Source: Iodobacter sp025352645 (lineage in GTDB: Bacteria; Pseudomonadota; Gammaproteobacteria; Burkholderiales; Chitinibacteraceae). Taken from it: DNA of 64,000 nucleotides. Shown in pieces: positions 24,661-35,320 of the stretch. Location: the NCBI RefSeq assembly GCF_033446605.1, contig NZ_JAWQUO010000001.1:124001-188000 (forward strand), written 5' to 3'. Both the position numbers and the translations under genes were made by a program. Numbering within the stretch: position 1 is the first letter of the stretch; each line of letters begins with the position of its first letter. Below the pieces are notes generated by a model. It worked only from the letters and a program-made list of their open reading frames with translations. It ran no database searches and was not told the origin of the DNA.

Positions 24661-25356
24661 ATGGCTAAGCTATCTAAACGCCTGAAGGCACTGAATGCAA
24701 CTGTTGATTCAAACAAGTTGTACGCTGTTGATGAAGCGATTGCGCTGGTTAAAGCCGCTGCAACTGCTAAATTTGTTGAATCAATCGACGTTTCTGTTAA
24801 TTTAGGTATTGACGCACGTAAGTCGGACCAAGTGGTTCGCGGTGCTGTTGTATTGCCTAAAGGTACTGGTAAGTCAGTTCGCGTAGCCGTGTTCGCACAA
24901 GGTGCAAATGCTGAAGCTGCTCGTGCTGCTGGTGCAGAAATCGTTGGTTTCGATGATTTAGCTGAATCGATCAAAGCCGGTAATATGGACTTCGACGTTG
25001 TTATTGCTTCTCCAGATGCAATGCGCGTTGTTGGTCAATTAGGTCAGATCTTGGGCCCACGTGGCCTGATGCCTAACCCGAAAGTTGGTACTGTAACTCC
25101 GAACGTTGCTGAAGCAGTTAAAAATGCTAAAGCCGGTCAAGTTCAATACCGTACTGACAAGGGTGGTATCGTGCACGCTACTTTAGGTCGCGCTACTTTT
25201 GAAGTGGCTGATCTGAAAGAAAACTTGTTAGCGCTGGTTGATGCGCTGCAAAAAGCTAAACCAGCTTCATCTAAAGGTGTATACCTGAAGAAGATCGCTG
25301 TATCGAGCACTATGGGTGTAGGCGTTCGCGTCGAAACCGCTTCGGTAGTAGCTTAA
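24661..25356 (+). CDS. rplA: 50S ribosomal protein L1
   Basis: L1 forms the mobile L1 stalk that helps release E-site tRNA. The 231 residues show the family signature GRG-like stretch ILGPRGLMPNPKVGTV (about 126-141). Its ribosome site GGAGG is inside the end of rplK. In E. coli L1 also represses the rplKA message; a similar site was not looked for in detail here. Confidence 0.98.
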   Translation: MAKLSKRLKALNATVDSNKLYAVDEAIALVKAAATAKFVESIDVSVNLGIDARKSDQVVRGAVVLPKGTGKSVRVAVFAQGANAEAARAAGAEIVGFDDLAESIKAGNMDFDVVIASPDAMRVVGQLGQILGPRGLMPNPKVGTVTPNVAEAVKNAKAGQVQYRTDKGGIVHATLGRATFEVADLKENLLALVDALQKAKPASSKGVYLKKIAVSSTMGVGVRVETASVVA

Positions 25357-25364
25357 GTATTATT

Positions 25365-25388
25365 AGGGTCAGTCAAGCGACTGACCCT
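25365..25388 (+). other. Strong mRNA hairpin between rplA and the L10 leader
   Basis: A perfect 10-bp stem AGGGTCAGTC / GACTGACCCT with an AAGC loop begins nine bases after rplA. No T-run follows, so it is more likely a processing or stability element than an intrinsic terminator. Confidence 0.6.
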
Positions 25389-25430
25389 GTCGACTTTGGG
25401 CTTGGCAAAATATCGCCAAGGTTGTCAAAG

Positions 25431-25500
25431 ACCGTAGGTGCCATAAGATCTCTTGTGGCTTAATCCGGCTCCCAAAAGCCAGCCTACGCAGACGGTGCGC
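25431..25500 (+). promoter_or_regulatory. L10 leader: autoregulatory mRNA site for rplJL
   Basis: The 271-nt untranslated gap before rplJ contains CCGTAGGTGCC and, about 60 nt later, GCCTACGCAGACGGTG. CGTAGG (25433-25438) and CCTACG (25493-25498) pair, and the CGCAGACGGTG element is characteristic of the Rfam L10_leader seen upstream of rplJ in E. coli and relatives. Binding of the L10-L12 complex would repress rplJL translation. The assignment is from remembered motif, not a covariance-model search. Confidence 0.7.
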
Positions 25501-25627
25501 CCGAATCTATAGGTTCTAAATGCATTGCCCTTGTGGCATTGTTGTTAGCTCTCCTGAATTAAAGGTCGCCGTTTGATTGGGTGGTGCGATTTATTCGCGC
25601 TGAACTACTAACCAATGGAGGTAGACC

Positions 25628-26170
25628 TTGAGTCTCAATCTTGAAGACAAAAAGGCGGTAGTCGCTGAGATCGCAGCAGAAGTTGCTACAGCTCAGACGA
25701 TTATTATCGCTGAATACCGAGGTATCGGCGTTGCAAGCATGACTACACTGCGCAAACAAGCGCGTGAGTCAGGTGTGTTCCTGCGTGTTCTGAAAAACAC
25801 GCTGGCACGCCGTGCGGTTGCAGGAACTCCGTTCGCTGAGTTGGCAGACCAAATGGTTGGCCCACTGGTGTACGGTATTTCCGAAGACCCAGTAGCTGCA
25901 GCAAAAGTTTTGGACACATTCGCAAAGAAAGACGCGAAAATTGTGATCAAGGCTGGTTCTTATGATGGTAAGGTAATGAATGCAGAAGAAGTATCTGTTC
26001 TTGCATCTATTCCAAGCCGTGAAGAACTGCTGTCCAAGCTGCTGTACGTTATGCAAGCACCGATGGCTGGTTTCGCACGTGGCCTTGCCGCGCTGGCAGA
26101 GAAGAAGTCCGAAGGCGTTGCCGCTCCGGTGGAGGCTACAGAAGCCCCAGCCGAAGAAGCAACTGCATAA
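25628..26170 (+). CDS. rplJ: 50S ribosomal protein L10
   Basis: L10 anchors L7/L12 dimers to the ribosome. The start is TTG at 25628, six bases after GGAGG; no ATG fits the conserved N-terminus SLNLEDKK. The protein has 180 residues, about 15 longer than E. coli L10, the extra length being a Pro/Glu/Ala-rich tail. The rare start codon and the leader upstream fit control of L10 at translation. rplL follows after 60 bp. Confidence 0.97.
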   Translation: MSLNLEDKKAVVAEIAAEVATAQTIIIAEYRGIGVASMTTLRKQARESGVFLRVLKNTLARRAVAGTPFAELADQMVGPLVYGISEDPVAAAKVLDTFAKKDAKIVIKAGSYDGKVMNAEEVSVLASIPSREELLSKLLYVMQAPMAGFARGLAALAEKKSEGVAAPVEATEAPAEEATA

Positions 26171-26230
26171 AAGACTACTTAAACACGATTGTTGTATTAA
26201 AACAGACAAGATTTTCAGGAGTATTAATAA

Positions 26231-26599
26231 ATGGCTCTGACTAAAGACGATATCCTCGAAGCAGTATCTGCTTTAACCGTAATGGAATTGAATGAGCTGG
26301 TTAAGGCATTCGAAGAAAAGTTTGGCGTTTCTGCTGCTGCTGTTGCAGTTGCTGGCCCAGCTGCAGCTGGTGCTGCTGTTGAAGAAAAGACAGAATTCGA
26401 TGTAATTCTGCTTGGCGCTGGCGCTAACAAAGTAGGTACCATCAAGATCGTTCGTGAACTGACAGGTCTTGGCCTGAAAGAAGCGAAAGACCTAGTTGAC
26501 GGCGCTCCTAAGTCTGTGAAAGAAGGCATTTCTAAGGCTGATGCAGAAGCTATGGTTAAGAAACTCATCGAAGCTGGTGCAACAGCTGAGATGAAGTAA
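26231..26599 (+). CDS. rplL: 50S ribosomal protein L7/L12
   Basis: L7/L12 is the stalk protein that recruits translational GTPases. The 122 residues have the N-terminal dimerisation part, an Ala-rich hinge (about 38-52) and the C-terminal domain with KVGTIKIVRELTGLGLKEAKDLVDGAP. CAGGAG precedes the ATG. An attenuator-like hairpin follows before rpoB. Confidence 0.98.
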   Translation: MALTKDDILEAVSALTVMELNELVKAFEEKFGVSAAAVAVAGPAAAGAAVEEKTEFDVILLGAGANKVGTIKIVRELTGLGLKEAKDLVDGAPKSVKEGISKADAEAMVKKLIEAGATAEMK

Positions 26600-26621
26600 G
26601 CATTATTTAGTATGTAGTGAA

Positions 26622-26650
26622 GGCAGGCGGAGGAATCCGCCTGCCCTTTT
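26622..26650 (+). terminator. Terminator/attenuator between rplL and rpoB
   Basis: A perfect 10-bp GC-rich stem GGCAGGCGGA / TCCGCCTGCC with loop GGAA is followed by CTTTT. As in E. coli, partial termination here would lower rpoBC expression relative to rplJL. Confidence 0.82.
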
Positions 26651-26812
26651 GCGTTTGTGTCTATTGCTTAGCTTACAGCTGATCCCGATATATGTCGGTT
26701 AGCGGAATCCAGCTTGTGTACTTTGCAAGCAGTTGTCAAACCGGAAACCGCTCACAAACACGTTGGCGGGCGTTTGCGGTTTGTCCTTTGCGCCCCACTC
26801 CATGGAGAGTTT

Positions 26813-29800
26813 ATGAGTATCAAGTACTCGTTCACTGAGAAAAAACGCATTCGTAAAAGTTTTGCGAAACGGAAGAGCGTCCTTGAGGTGCCGTTCCTGC
26901 TCGCAACACAGATCGATTCTTATAGCGAATACCTGCAGCTAGGGGTTCCGGCAGATTCTCGCCGGATGATCGGTCTACAAGCAGCGTTTAATTCGATTTT
27001 CCCTATCGTCTCTCATAACGAAAACGCTCGATTGGAGTTTGTGCATTACTCCCTCGGCGATCCTGCTTTTGATGTGCTTGAGTGCCAGCAGCGAGGTATT
27101 ACCTTCGCCGCTCCACTGCGCGCGCGCGTACGTCTCGTGATCATGGATCGCGAAGCGTCTAAGCCAACCATCAAAGAAGTTAAAGAACAAGACGTTTACT
27201 TTGGCGAAGTGCCATTGATGACGCGCACTGGTTCTTTTGTGATCAACGGTACAGAGCGGGTTATTGTTAGCCAGCTGCATCGTTCTCCTGGCGTGTTCTT
27301 TGAACACGACAAGGGCAAGACTCACTCTTCTGGCAAGCTGCTGTTCTCGGCACGGATTATTCCGTACCGTGGCTCTTGGTTAGATTTTGAGTTTGATCCA
27401 AAAGATTTACTGTTCTTCCGTATCGACCGTCGTCGCAAGATGCCGGTAACCACTTTGCTGAAAGCTTTGGGTTACAACCCAGAACAAATTTTGGCTGGTT
27501 TCTTTGATACTGATACTTTCCTGATGGACGAAGATGGCCTGTGCTTAGAGCTCGTGGCTGAACGTCTGAAAGGCGAAGTTGCGAAATTCGATATCGTTGC
27601 TGATGACGGTAAAGTACTCGTACAAAAAGATAAACGTATTACAGCTAAAACGATTCGCGATATCAACGCGTCTGGTTTGCAGAAGATTCCAGTACCTTTG
27701 GACTTCTTCTATGGCCGTATCTTGGCTCACAATGTTGTTGATCCAATTACCGGCGAAGTGCTGGCAAAGGCCAACGAAGAAGTGACCGAAGATCTGGCTG
27801 TTAAGCTGGATATGGCCGATGTGAAGTCGGTGAAGGTGCTGTTTGTTAATGATCTGGATCAAGGTGCATTCCTGTCCCAGACATTGCGTTCAGATGATGT
27901 AGCTGACCAGTACGGTGCTCGCGTAGCGATCTACCGCATGATGCGCCCTGGTGAGCCGCCGACCGAAGATTCGGTTGAAGCGCTATTTAAGGGCCTGTTC
28001 TTCGCGCCTGAGCGTTACGATTTGTCTGCGGTAGGCCGTATGAAGTTTAACCGCCGTGCTTACCCTGATCGCTTAGAAGAAAAAGCGCCAGGCTGGCAAC
28101 GTCGTTTCTACGAAGAAACAGGCCCACGTGGTGTTGAAGGCGCAGGTATTCTGTGCACTGCAGACATCATTGCTGTGATCGGTATCCTCTTGGAATTACG
28201 TAACGGCCGTGGCGATATTGATGATATCGATCACTTAGGCAATCGTCGTGTGCGCTCGGTAGGTGAGTTGGCGGAAAACCAATTCCGCGCTGGTTTGGTT
28301 CGTGTAGAGCGCGCTGTTAAAGAGCGTCTATCACAAGCAGAATCAGACAACCTGATGCCGCATGATTTGATTAATGCCAAGCCTGTTTCGGCTGCCATTA
28401 AAGAATTCTTCGGTTCTTCACAGTTATCGCAATTTATGGATCAAACCAATCCATTGTCAGAAATCACGCACAAGCGTCGTGTTTCTGCTTTGGGACCAGG
28501 CGGTTTGACTCGTGAGCGTGCGGGCTTTGAGGTTCGTGACGTGCATCCGACGCATTACGGTCGTGTTTGCCCGATCGAAACACCGGAAGGTCCAAACATT
28601 GGTCTGATCAACTCGCTTTCTTGCTTTGCGCGTACCAATAGCTACGGCTTCTTGGAAACACCGTATCGCAAAGTGATCGATTGTAAAGTAACCGACCAAA
28701 TCGAATACCTGTCTGCTATTGAAGAAGGCAAGTACGTTGTTGCTCAGGCGAATGCCGAGTTCGACGAAGAAGGTCGTTTAACTGATGAGTTTGTAACTTG
28801 CCGCTCTAACGGCGACACCATCGTGGCTGCGCCAGATCGCGTGCAGTACATGGATGTGGCACCTAGCCAGATCGTATCGGTAGCTGCTTCATTGATTCCA
28901 TTCTTGGAACACGATGATGCCAACCGTGCGTTGATGGGCGCCAACATGCAGCGTCAAGCGGTACCTTGCTTACGCGCTCAAGCGCCGTTTGTAGGTACGG
29001 GTATTGAACGTACATGTGCCACTGACTCAGGTACAGCAGTAACCGCATTGCGCGGTGGTGTGGTTGATTATGTAGATGCAGCTCGTGTGGTTATTCGTGT
29101 AAACGATGACGAAGCGATTGCTGGTGAAACAGGGGTAGATATTTACAACCTGATTAAATTCACCCGTTCTAACCAGAACACCAATACCAACCAAAAACCA
29201 GTGGTTATCCGTGGCAGCATTATTGCTAAGGGTGATGTCATTGCGGATGGCGCTTCAACTGACTTGGGCGAAATGGCTCTGGGTCAGAATATGACTATCG
29301 CGTTTATGCCATGGAACGGTTTCAACTTCGAAGATTCGATTTTGATCTCGGAAGATGTGGTTGCTAACGATCGTTATACTTCGATTCACATCGAAGAATT
29401 GAACGTTATGGCGCGTGACACCAAGCTGGGTGCTGAAGAAATTACCCGTGATATCTCCAATCTGTCCGAGCGCATGCTGGGCCGTCTGGATGAATCTGGT
29501 GTGGTTTACATCGGTGCTGAAGTTGAAGCGGGCGATGTATTGTGCGGTAAGGTGACACCTAAGGGTGAAACTCAGCTGACTCCTGAAGAAAAGCTCTTAC
29601 GGGCGATCTTCGGTGAAAAAGCCTCCGACGTTAAAGATACTTCGCTGCGCGTGCCGTCTGGCATGGTGGGTACGGTTATTGACGTGCAAGTGTTTACTCG
29701 TGAAGGCGTGGAGCGCGATCGTCGTGCCCAATCCATCATCGATGATCAACTACGTCGCTATCGTCAAGATTTGAACGATCAATTACGTATTGTGCAAAGC

Positions 29801-30997
29801 GATTTGTTCGAGCGTATTGAGCGGATGATCGTGGGTAAAGTTGCCAACGGCGGCCCAATGAAGTTGGCTAAGGGCGTAGAAATCACCAAAGAATATTTGC
29901 TTGGCTTGCCAGCAAAAATTGATTGGTTCGATATTCGCCTGAGCGACGAAGAAGCTGCTCGTCAACTAGAAGCCATGAAAGATCTGATTGGTCAGATGCG
30001 TACTGAGTTCGACCTACGTTTTGAAGATAAAAAACGTAAGCTAACTCAAGGTGACGAATTGCCACCTGGCGTGATCAAGATGGTGAAAGTGTATGTGGCG
30101 GTTAAACGTCGCTTACAGCCGGGCGATAAGATGGCCGGCCGTCACGGTAACAAGGGTGTGGTTTCCAAGATTCTGCCGATTGAAGATCTGCCATACATGG
30201 CAGATGGTACAACGGTAGACATCGTTCTGAACCCATTGGGCGTTCCTTCGCGGATGAACATTGGTCAGATTCTGGAGATGCACTTAGGTTGGGCGGCTAA
30301 GGGTATTGGTCAGCGTATTGATGCGATGCTGCGTGAGCAACGTGCTGGTATGTTGCTTGATATGCGTGCGTACTTAAACAAGATCTATAACACCAGTGGT
30401 AAGACTGAAGACATCGACGGTCTGACTGATGAAGAATTGATCGAGTTGGCACGTGGCCTGCGTAACGGTATGACTTTTGCAAGCCCGGTATTTGACGGTG
30501 CGAAAGAGTCGGAAATCTATCAGATGTTGGACTTAGCTTACCCAAGCGAAGATCCACACACCCAGTTACTGGATTTCAACAGCAGCAAGACACAAATGCA
30601 GCTGTTTGATGGCCGTAACGGTGAACCATTTGAGCGCAAGGTTACAGTTGGTGTGATGCACTACCTGAAACTGCATCACTTGGTTGACGATAAGATGCAC
30701 GCTCGCTCCACTGGTCCTTACTCTCTCGTAACGCAACAACCACTGGGCGGTAAAGCTCAGTTTGGTGGTCAGCGCTTCGGTGAGATGGAAGTTTGGGCGT
30801 TGGAAGCATACGGTGCGGCTTACACCTTGCAAGAAATGTTGACCGTGAAGTCAGATGATGTGAACGGTCGTACTAAGGTGTATGAAAACATCGTGAAGGG
30901 CGATCACCGGATTGATGCGGGCATGCCGGAATCCTTCAATGTGCTTGTGAAGGAAATCCGCTCACTCGGTATCGATATCGATCTGGAAACGTATTGA
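26813..30997 (+). CDS. rpoB: RNA polymerase subunit beta
   Basis: This catalytic core subunit has 1394 residues from the ATG at 26813 (GGAGAG seven bases upstream); an in-frame extension to 26714 runs through the leader and is rejected. The rifampicin region reads SSQLSQFMDQTNPLSEITHKRRVSALGPGG in two adjoining parts, with the Asp, His and Ser positions as in sensitive E. coli. GRHGNKGVVSK and the C-terminal clamp end are intact. rpoC follows after 67 bp. Confidence 0.98.
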   Translation: MSIKYSFTEKKRIRKSFAKRKSVLEVPFLLATQIDSYSEYLQLGVPADSRRMIGLQAAFNSIFPIVSHNENARLEFVHYSLGDPAFDVLECQQRGITFAAPLRARVRLVIMDREASKPTIKEVKEQDVYFGEVPLMTRTGSFVINGTERVIVSQLHRSPGVFFEHDKGKTHSSGKLLFSARIIPYRGSWLDFEFDPKDLLFFRIDRRRKMPVTTLLKALGYNPEQILAGFFDTDTFLMDEDGLCLELVAERLKGEVAKFDIVADDGKVLVQKDKRITAKTIRDINASGLQKIPVPLDFFYGRILAHNVVDPITGEVLAKANEEVTEDLAVKLDMADVKSVKVLFVNDLDQGAFLSQTLRSDDVADQYGARVAIYRMMRPGEPPTEDSVEALFKGLFFAPERYDLSAVGRMKFNRRAYPDRLEEKAPGWQRRFYEETGPRGVEGAGILCTADIIAVIGILLELRNGRGDIDDIDHLGNRRVRSVGELAENQFRAGLVRVERAVKERLSQAESDNLMPHDLINAKPVSAAIKEFFGSSQLSQFMDQTNPLSEITHKRRVSALGPGGLTRERAGFEVRDVHPTHYGRVCPIETPEGPNIGLINSLSCFARTNSYGFLETPYRKVIDCKVTDQIEYLSAIEEGKYVVAQANAEFDEEGRLTDEFVTCRSNGDTIVAAPDRVQYMDVAPSQIVSVAASLIPFLEHDDANRALMGANMQRQAVPCLRAQAPFVGTGIERTCATDSGTAVTALRGGVVDYVDAARVVIRVNDDEAIAGETGVDIYNLIKFTRSNQNTNTNQKPVVIRGSIIAKGDVIADGASTDLGEMALGQNMTIAFMPWNGFNFEDSILISEDVVANDRYTSIHIEELNVMARDTKLGAEEITRDISNLSERMLGRLDESGVVYIGAEVEAGDVLCGKVTPKGETQLTPEEKLLRAIFGEKASDVKDTSLRVPSGMVGTVIDVQVFTREGVERDRRAQSIIDDQLRRYRQDLNDQLRIVQSDLFERIERMIVGKVANGGPMKLAKGVEITKEYLLGLPAKIDWFDIRLSDEEAARQLEAMKDLIGQMRTEFDLRFEDKKRKLTQGDELPPGVIKMVKVYVAVKRRLQPGDKMAGRHGNKGVVSKILPIEDLPYMADGTTVDIVLNPLGVPSRMNIGQILEMHLGWAAKGIGQRIDAMLREQRAGMLLDMRAYLNKIYNTSGKTEDIDGLTDEELIELARGLRNGMTFASPVFDGAKESEIYQMLDLAYPSEDPHTQLLDFNSSKTQMQLFDGRNGEPFERKVTVGVMHYLKLHHLVDDKMHARSTGPYSLVTQQPLGGKAQFGGQRFGEMEVWALEAYGAAYTLQEMLTVKSDDVNGRTKVYENIVKGDHRIDAGMPESFNVLVKEIRSLGIDIDLETY

Positions 30998-31064
30998 TTC
31001 GTGGGGTAGTTAGTTGGCGGGCAAAGTGCCCGCCACACCCCGAACGCCTCACTGGAGTCAAAGA

Positions 31065-34000
31065 ATGAAAGGCTTACTCGAACTCTTCAAGCAAGTTGCT
31101 GCAAATGAAGAATTTGATGCGATTAAGATCGGTCTGGCATCGCCAGAAAAAATCCGCTCTTGGTCGTTCGGCGAAGTTAAAAAGCCGGAAACCATTAATT
31201 ACCGTACCTTTAAGCCAGAACGTGATGGCTTATTTTGTGCGCGTATTTTTGGCCCAATCAAAGATTACGAATGCCTGTGCGGTAAGTACAAACGCCTGAA
31301 GCATCGTGGCGTGATCTGCGAGAAGTGCGGTGTGGAAGTGACCCTGTCTAAGGTTCGTCGCGACCGCATGGGACACATCGAACTGGCTAGCCCAGTTGCA
31401 CACATTTGGTTCTTGAAATCCCTGCCTTCGCGTTTAGGTATGGTGCTTGATATCCCATTGCGTGATATCGAACGCGTACTGTATTTCGAAGGTTTTGTGG
31501 TGATCGAGCCAGGCATGACGCCGCTAACACGTGGCCAATTGCTGACTGAAGAAGATTACTTCAATAAAGTTGAAGAGTACGGTGACGAATTCGTAGCCCT
31601 GATGGGTGCGGAAGCGGTGCGTGAACTATTGAAGAGCATGGATGTAGAAGATCAAATCACCACCTTGCGTGCTGAATTGTCCTCCACAGGCTCTGAAACC
31701 AAAATCAAGAAGATTTCCAAGCGCCTGAAAGTGCTGGAAGCCTTCCAGCGTTCTGGCATCAAGCCAGAATGGATGGTTTTGGAAGTTCTGCCGGTCTTGC
31801 CGCCAGAATTACGTCCTTTAGTTCCATTGGATGGTGGTCGTTTCGCTACCTCAGATCTGAACGATCTGTATCGTCGCGTGATTAACCGTAATAACCGTCT
31901 GAAGCGTCTTTTAGAATTGCGCGCACCTGAAATTATCGTGCGTAATGAAAAGCGTATGTTGCAAGAAGCGGTTGATTCCTTGCTCGATAACGGTCGTCGC
32001 GGTAAAGCGATGACCGGTGCGAACAAGCGTCCTCTTAAATCCTTGGCTGACATGATCAAGGGTAAGGGCGGTCGTTTCCGTCAAAACTTGTTGGGTAAGC
32101 GCGTAGATTATTCTGGTCGTTCGGTGATTACCGTAGGCCCGACACTGCGTCTGCATCAGTGCGGCTTGCCAAAACTGATGGGTCTGGAGCTGTTCAAGCC
32201 ATTTATTTTCCACAAGCTAGAAGTGCTTGGTCTTGCGACCACCATCAAAGCGGCGAAGAAAATGGTTGAAGCCCAAGATCCAGTGGTTTGGGACATCTTG
32301 GAAGACGTGATTCGTGAACATCCGATTCTCTTGAACCGTGCGCCAACACTGCACCGCTTAGGTATTCAAGCGTTTGAGCCAGTGTTGATCGAAGGTAAAG
32401 CGATTCAACTGCACCCACTCGTCTGCGCGGCATTCAATGCCGACTTCGACGGTGACCAGATGGCCGTTCACGTTCCACTGAGCCTTGAGGCGCAGATGGA
32501 AGCACGCACGCTGATGCTGGCTTCAAACAACGTATTGTCGCCAGCTAACGGCGAGCCAATTATCGTTCCTTCGCAGGATATCGTGCTGGGTCTGTACTAC
32601 ATGACTCGTGAGCGTACTAATGCAAAGGGCGAAGGCATGCACTTGATCGACGTAAGCGAAGCAATGCGCGCTTATGCCAGCAAGGAAGTGACTTTGCAGA
32701 CCCGTGTTGATATCCGTTTGAAAGAATGGGTAAGAGACGAAGACGGCGAATGGCAAGCTCAGATGGTGCGTCGTAGCACAACGGTTGGCCGTGCGATTCT
32801 GTCTGAAATCCTGCCTAAGGGCCTGGACTTCAGCCATATCGACAAAGCACTGAAAAAGAAAGAAATTGGTAAGCTGATTAACGCGTCATTCCGCCGCTGT
32901 GGTTTGAAAGACACCGTTGTTTTTGCTGATCAGCTTATGTATACCGGTTTTGCTTACTCCACACGTGGCGGTATCTCGATTTGCGTCGATGATATGGTTG
33001 TGCCGGATAAGAAGGCTCAGCTCTTGGCTGAATCCTACGCTGAAGTACGCGAGATCGAGCATCAGTACAGCTCGGGTCTAGTGACTCAGGGTGAGCGTTA
33101 TAACAAGGTTGTGGATATCTGGGGCCGTGCCGGTGATCAGATTGCCAAAGCGATGATGGATCAGCTCGGTAAAGAGAAGGTCATCAACCGCGAAGGCGTT
33201 GAAGTCGATCAAGACTCGTTCAACTCAGTATTTATGATGGCCGATTCCGGTGCCCGCGGTTCTGCAGCGCAGATTCGTCAGTTGGCCGGTATGCGGGGTT
33301 TGATGGCTAAACCGGATGGCTCGATTATTGAGACACCGATTACCACTAACTTCCGTGAAGGCTTGACCGTTCTTCAGTACTTTATCTCCACCCACGGTGC
33401 ACGTAAGGGTCTGGCAGATACGGCGCTGAAAACAGCCAACTCGGGTTACCTGACACGTCGTCTGGTTGACGTAACGCAAGACTTGGTTGTGATCGAAGAC
33501 GATTGCGGCACCAAGAACGGCGTAGTCATGAAGGCGGTTGTACAGGGTGGTGACGTAATCGAGGCATTGCGTGATCGTATCTTGGGCCGTGTAGTGGTAC
33601 TGGATGTGATTGACCCTGTGACGCACGAAACCGTGTATCCAGTGGGCACCTTGCTCGGTGAGGACGAAGTAGAAGCGATCGAAGTCCTTGGGGTTGATGA
33701 GGTTAAGGTTCGCACTCCATTGTCTTGCGAAACACGCTATGGCCTATGTGCTGCGTGTTATGGCCGTGATCTTGGTCGTGGTCACTTGGTTAATACCGGT
33801 GAAGCTGTTGGTGTGATTGCTGCGCAGTCGATTGGTGAGCCTGGTACACAGCTGACCATGCGTACCTTCCACATCGGGGGCGCGGCGTCGCGAGCGGCTG
33901 CTGCAACGCAAGTAGAGTCGAAGTCCAGCGGTAATATCGCGTACAGCCCGAACATGCGCTACGTGACCAATGCCAAGGGCGATCCAGTTGTGATTGCGCG

Positions 34001-35255
34001 TTCTGCTGAAGTGATCGTTGTTGATGACAATGGTCGTGAGCGTGAGCGTCACAAAGTACCTTACGGTGCAACACTGACCGTTAAAGATGGCGACAGCATT
34101 AAAGCCGGTGGTGTACTGGGTACGTGGGATCCGCACACTCGTCCAATTATTTCGGAATACGCCGGTCAGGTGAAGTTCGATAATGTGGAAGAGGGTATTA
34201 CCGTAATGAAGCAGGTCGATGACGTGACCGGTCTTTCGACCCTCGTTGTTATTGATCCTAAGCGCAAAGCCGGTAAGGCAACTGGCGTACGTCCAATGGT
34301 TAAGTTGTTGGATGAGCGCGGTGGCGAAGTGAAAATGGCGGGTACAGACACTACCGTTATGATCGGTTTCCAGGTGGGTTGTATTATCACGGTGAAAGAC
34401 GGTCAGGTTGTGGGTGTGGGTGATGTATTGGCGCGTATTCCACAAGAATCCGCTAAGACTCGCGATATTACTGGGGGTCTGCCACGCGTTGCTGAGTTGT
34501 TTGAAGCACGTGTGCCGAAAGATCCAGGTATGTTGGCTGAAATTACCGGTACAGTTTCATTCGGTAAAGAAACCAAGGGTAAACAGCGTTTAGTCTTAAC
34601 AGATCTGGAAGGTGCTCCGCACGAATACCTGATCTTGAAAGAAAAACACGTACTGGTTCACGATGGTCAAGTAGTTAACCGTGGTGAAAGCATTGTCGAC
34701 GGCGCGATTGATCCGCACGATATTCTAAGGTTGCAAGGTATCGAAGCGTTATCACGTTATGTGGTACAAGAAGTGCAAGAAGTGTACCGTCTGCAGGGTG
34801 TAAAGATTAACGATAAGCATATTGAAGTGATTCTGCGTCAAATGTTGCGTCGTGTAATCATTACTGATTCAGCCGATTCTGCCTTCATCCAAGGTGAGCA
34901 AGTTGAGCGTGCCGAAGTCCTTACCGTGAACGATAAGTTGATTGCTGAGGGTAAGTTACCAGCAAGCTACGATAATGTTCTGTTAGGTATTACCAAGGCA
35001 TCTCTGTCTACTGATTCGTTTATTTCAGCGGCTTCCTTCCAGGAAACCACGCGGGTACTGACTGAAGCAGCCATCATGGGTAAAATCGATGACTTGCGCG
35101 GTCTGAAAGAAAACGTGATCGTAGGACGCTTGATTCCTGCAGGTACTGGTTTAGCTTACCACCGTAATCGTAAGCGTCAGGCTCCTGTAGTTGATCAATT
35201 GTCTGATATTTTTGCTCCAAATGCAGAGGCAGAAACCGCTGCAAGTGCAGAATAA
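31065..35255 (+). CDS. rpoC: RNA polymerase subunit beta'
   Basis: This 1396-residue subunit starts at ATG 31065, preceded by GGAG; the in-frame codon at 31014 has no support. Zinc-binding Cys70, Cys72, Cys85 and Cys88 are in CLCGKY...CEKCG. The active-site loop NADFDGDQ places Asp460, Asp462 and Asp464, the same numbers as in E. coli. A second Cys cluster (CETRYGLCAACYGRDLGRG) is present in the later third. A strong terminator follows 65 bp after the stop, ending the rplKAJL-rpoBC region. Confidence 0.98.
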   Translation: MKGLLELFKQVAANEEFDAIKIGLASPEKIRSWSFGEVKKPETINYRTFKPERDGLFCARIFGPIKDYECLCGKYKRLKHRGVICEKCGVEVTLSKVRRDRMGHIELASPVAHIWFLKSLPSRLGMVLDIPLRDIERVLYFEGFVVIEPGMTPLTRGQLLTEEDYFNKVEEYGDEFVALMGAEAVRELLKSMDVEDQITTLRAELSSTGSETKIKKISKRLKVLEAFQRSGIKPEWMVLEVLPVLPPELRPLVPLDGGRFATSDLNDLYRRVINRNNRLKRLLELRAPEIIVRNEKRMLQEAVDSLLDNGRRGKAMTGANKRPLKSLADMIKGKGGRFRQNLLGKRVDYSGRSVITVGPTLRLHQCGLPKLMGLELFKPFIFHKLEVLGLATTIKAAKKMVEAQDPVVWDILEDVIREHPILLNRAPTLHRLGIQAFEPVLIEGKAIQLHPLVCAAFNADFDGDQMAVHVPLSLEAQMEARTLMLASNNVLSPANGEPIIVPSQDIVLGLYYMTRERTNAKGEGMHLIDVSEAMRAYASKEVTLQTRVDIRLKEWVRDEDGEWQAQMVRRSTTVGRAILSEILPKGLDFSHIDKALKKKEIGKLINASFRRCGLKDTVVFADQLMYTGFAYSTRGGISICVDDMVVPDKKAQLLAESYAEVREIEHQYSSGLVTQGERYNKVVDIWGRAGDQIAKAMMDQLGKEKVINREGVEVDQDSFNSVFMMADSGARGSAAQIRQLAGMRGLMAKPDGSIIETPITTNFREGLTVLQYFISTHGARKGLADTALKTANSGYLTRRLVDVTQDLVVIEDDCGTKNGVVMKAVVQGGDVIEALRDRILGRVVVLDVIDPVTHETVYPVGTLLGEDEVEAIEVLGVDEVKVRTPLSCETRYGLCAACYGRDLGRGHLVNTGEAVGVIAAQSIGEPGTQLTMRTFHIGGAASRAAAATQVESKSSGNIAYSPNMRYVTNAKGDPVVIARSAEVIVVDDNGRERERHKVPYGATLTVKDGDSIKAGGVLGTWDPHTRPIISEYAGQVKFDNVEEGITVMKQVDDVTGLSTLVVIDPKRKAGKATGVRPMVKLLDERGGEVKMAGTDTTVMIGFQVGCIITVKDGQVVGVGDVLARIPQESAKTRDITGGLPRVAELFEARVPKDPGMLAEITGTVSFGKETKGKQRLVLTDLEGAPHEYLILKEKHVLVHDGQVVNRGESIVDGAIDPHDILRLQGIEALSRYVVQEVQEVYRLQGVKINDKHIEVILRQMLRRVIITDSADSAFIQGEQVERAEVLTVNDKLIAEGKLPASYDNVLLGITKASLSTDSFISAASFQETTRVLTEAAIMGKIDDLRGLKENVIVGRLIPAGTGLAYHRNRKRQAPVVDQLSDIFAPNAEAETAASAE

Positions 35256-35320
35256 AGCTTTGACGATCATCAGCTTGTCTTGACGACAAGCACTTGATTT
35301 CAATAGAATCCTGTACTTTT

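Noticed and set aside
28400..28520. Rifampicin-resistance change in RpoB
   Set aside because: The cluster I residues (Asp, His, Ser positions) match the sensitive consensus.
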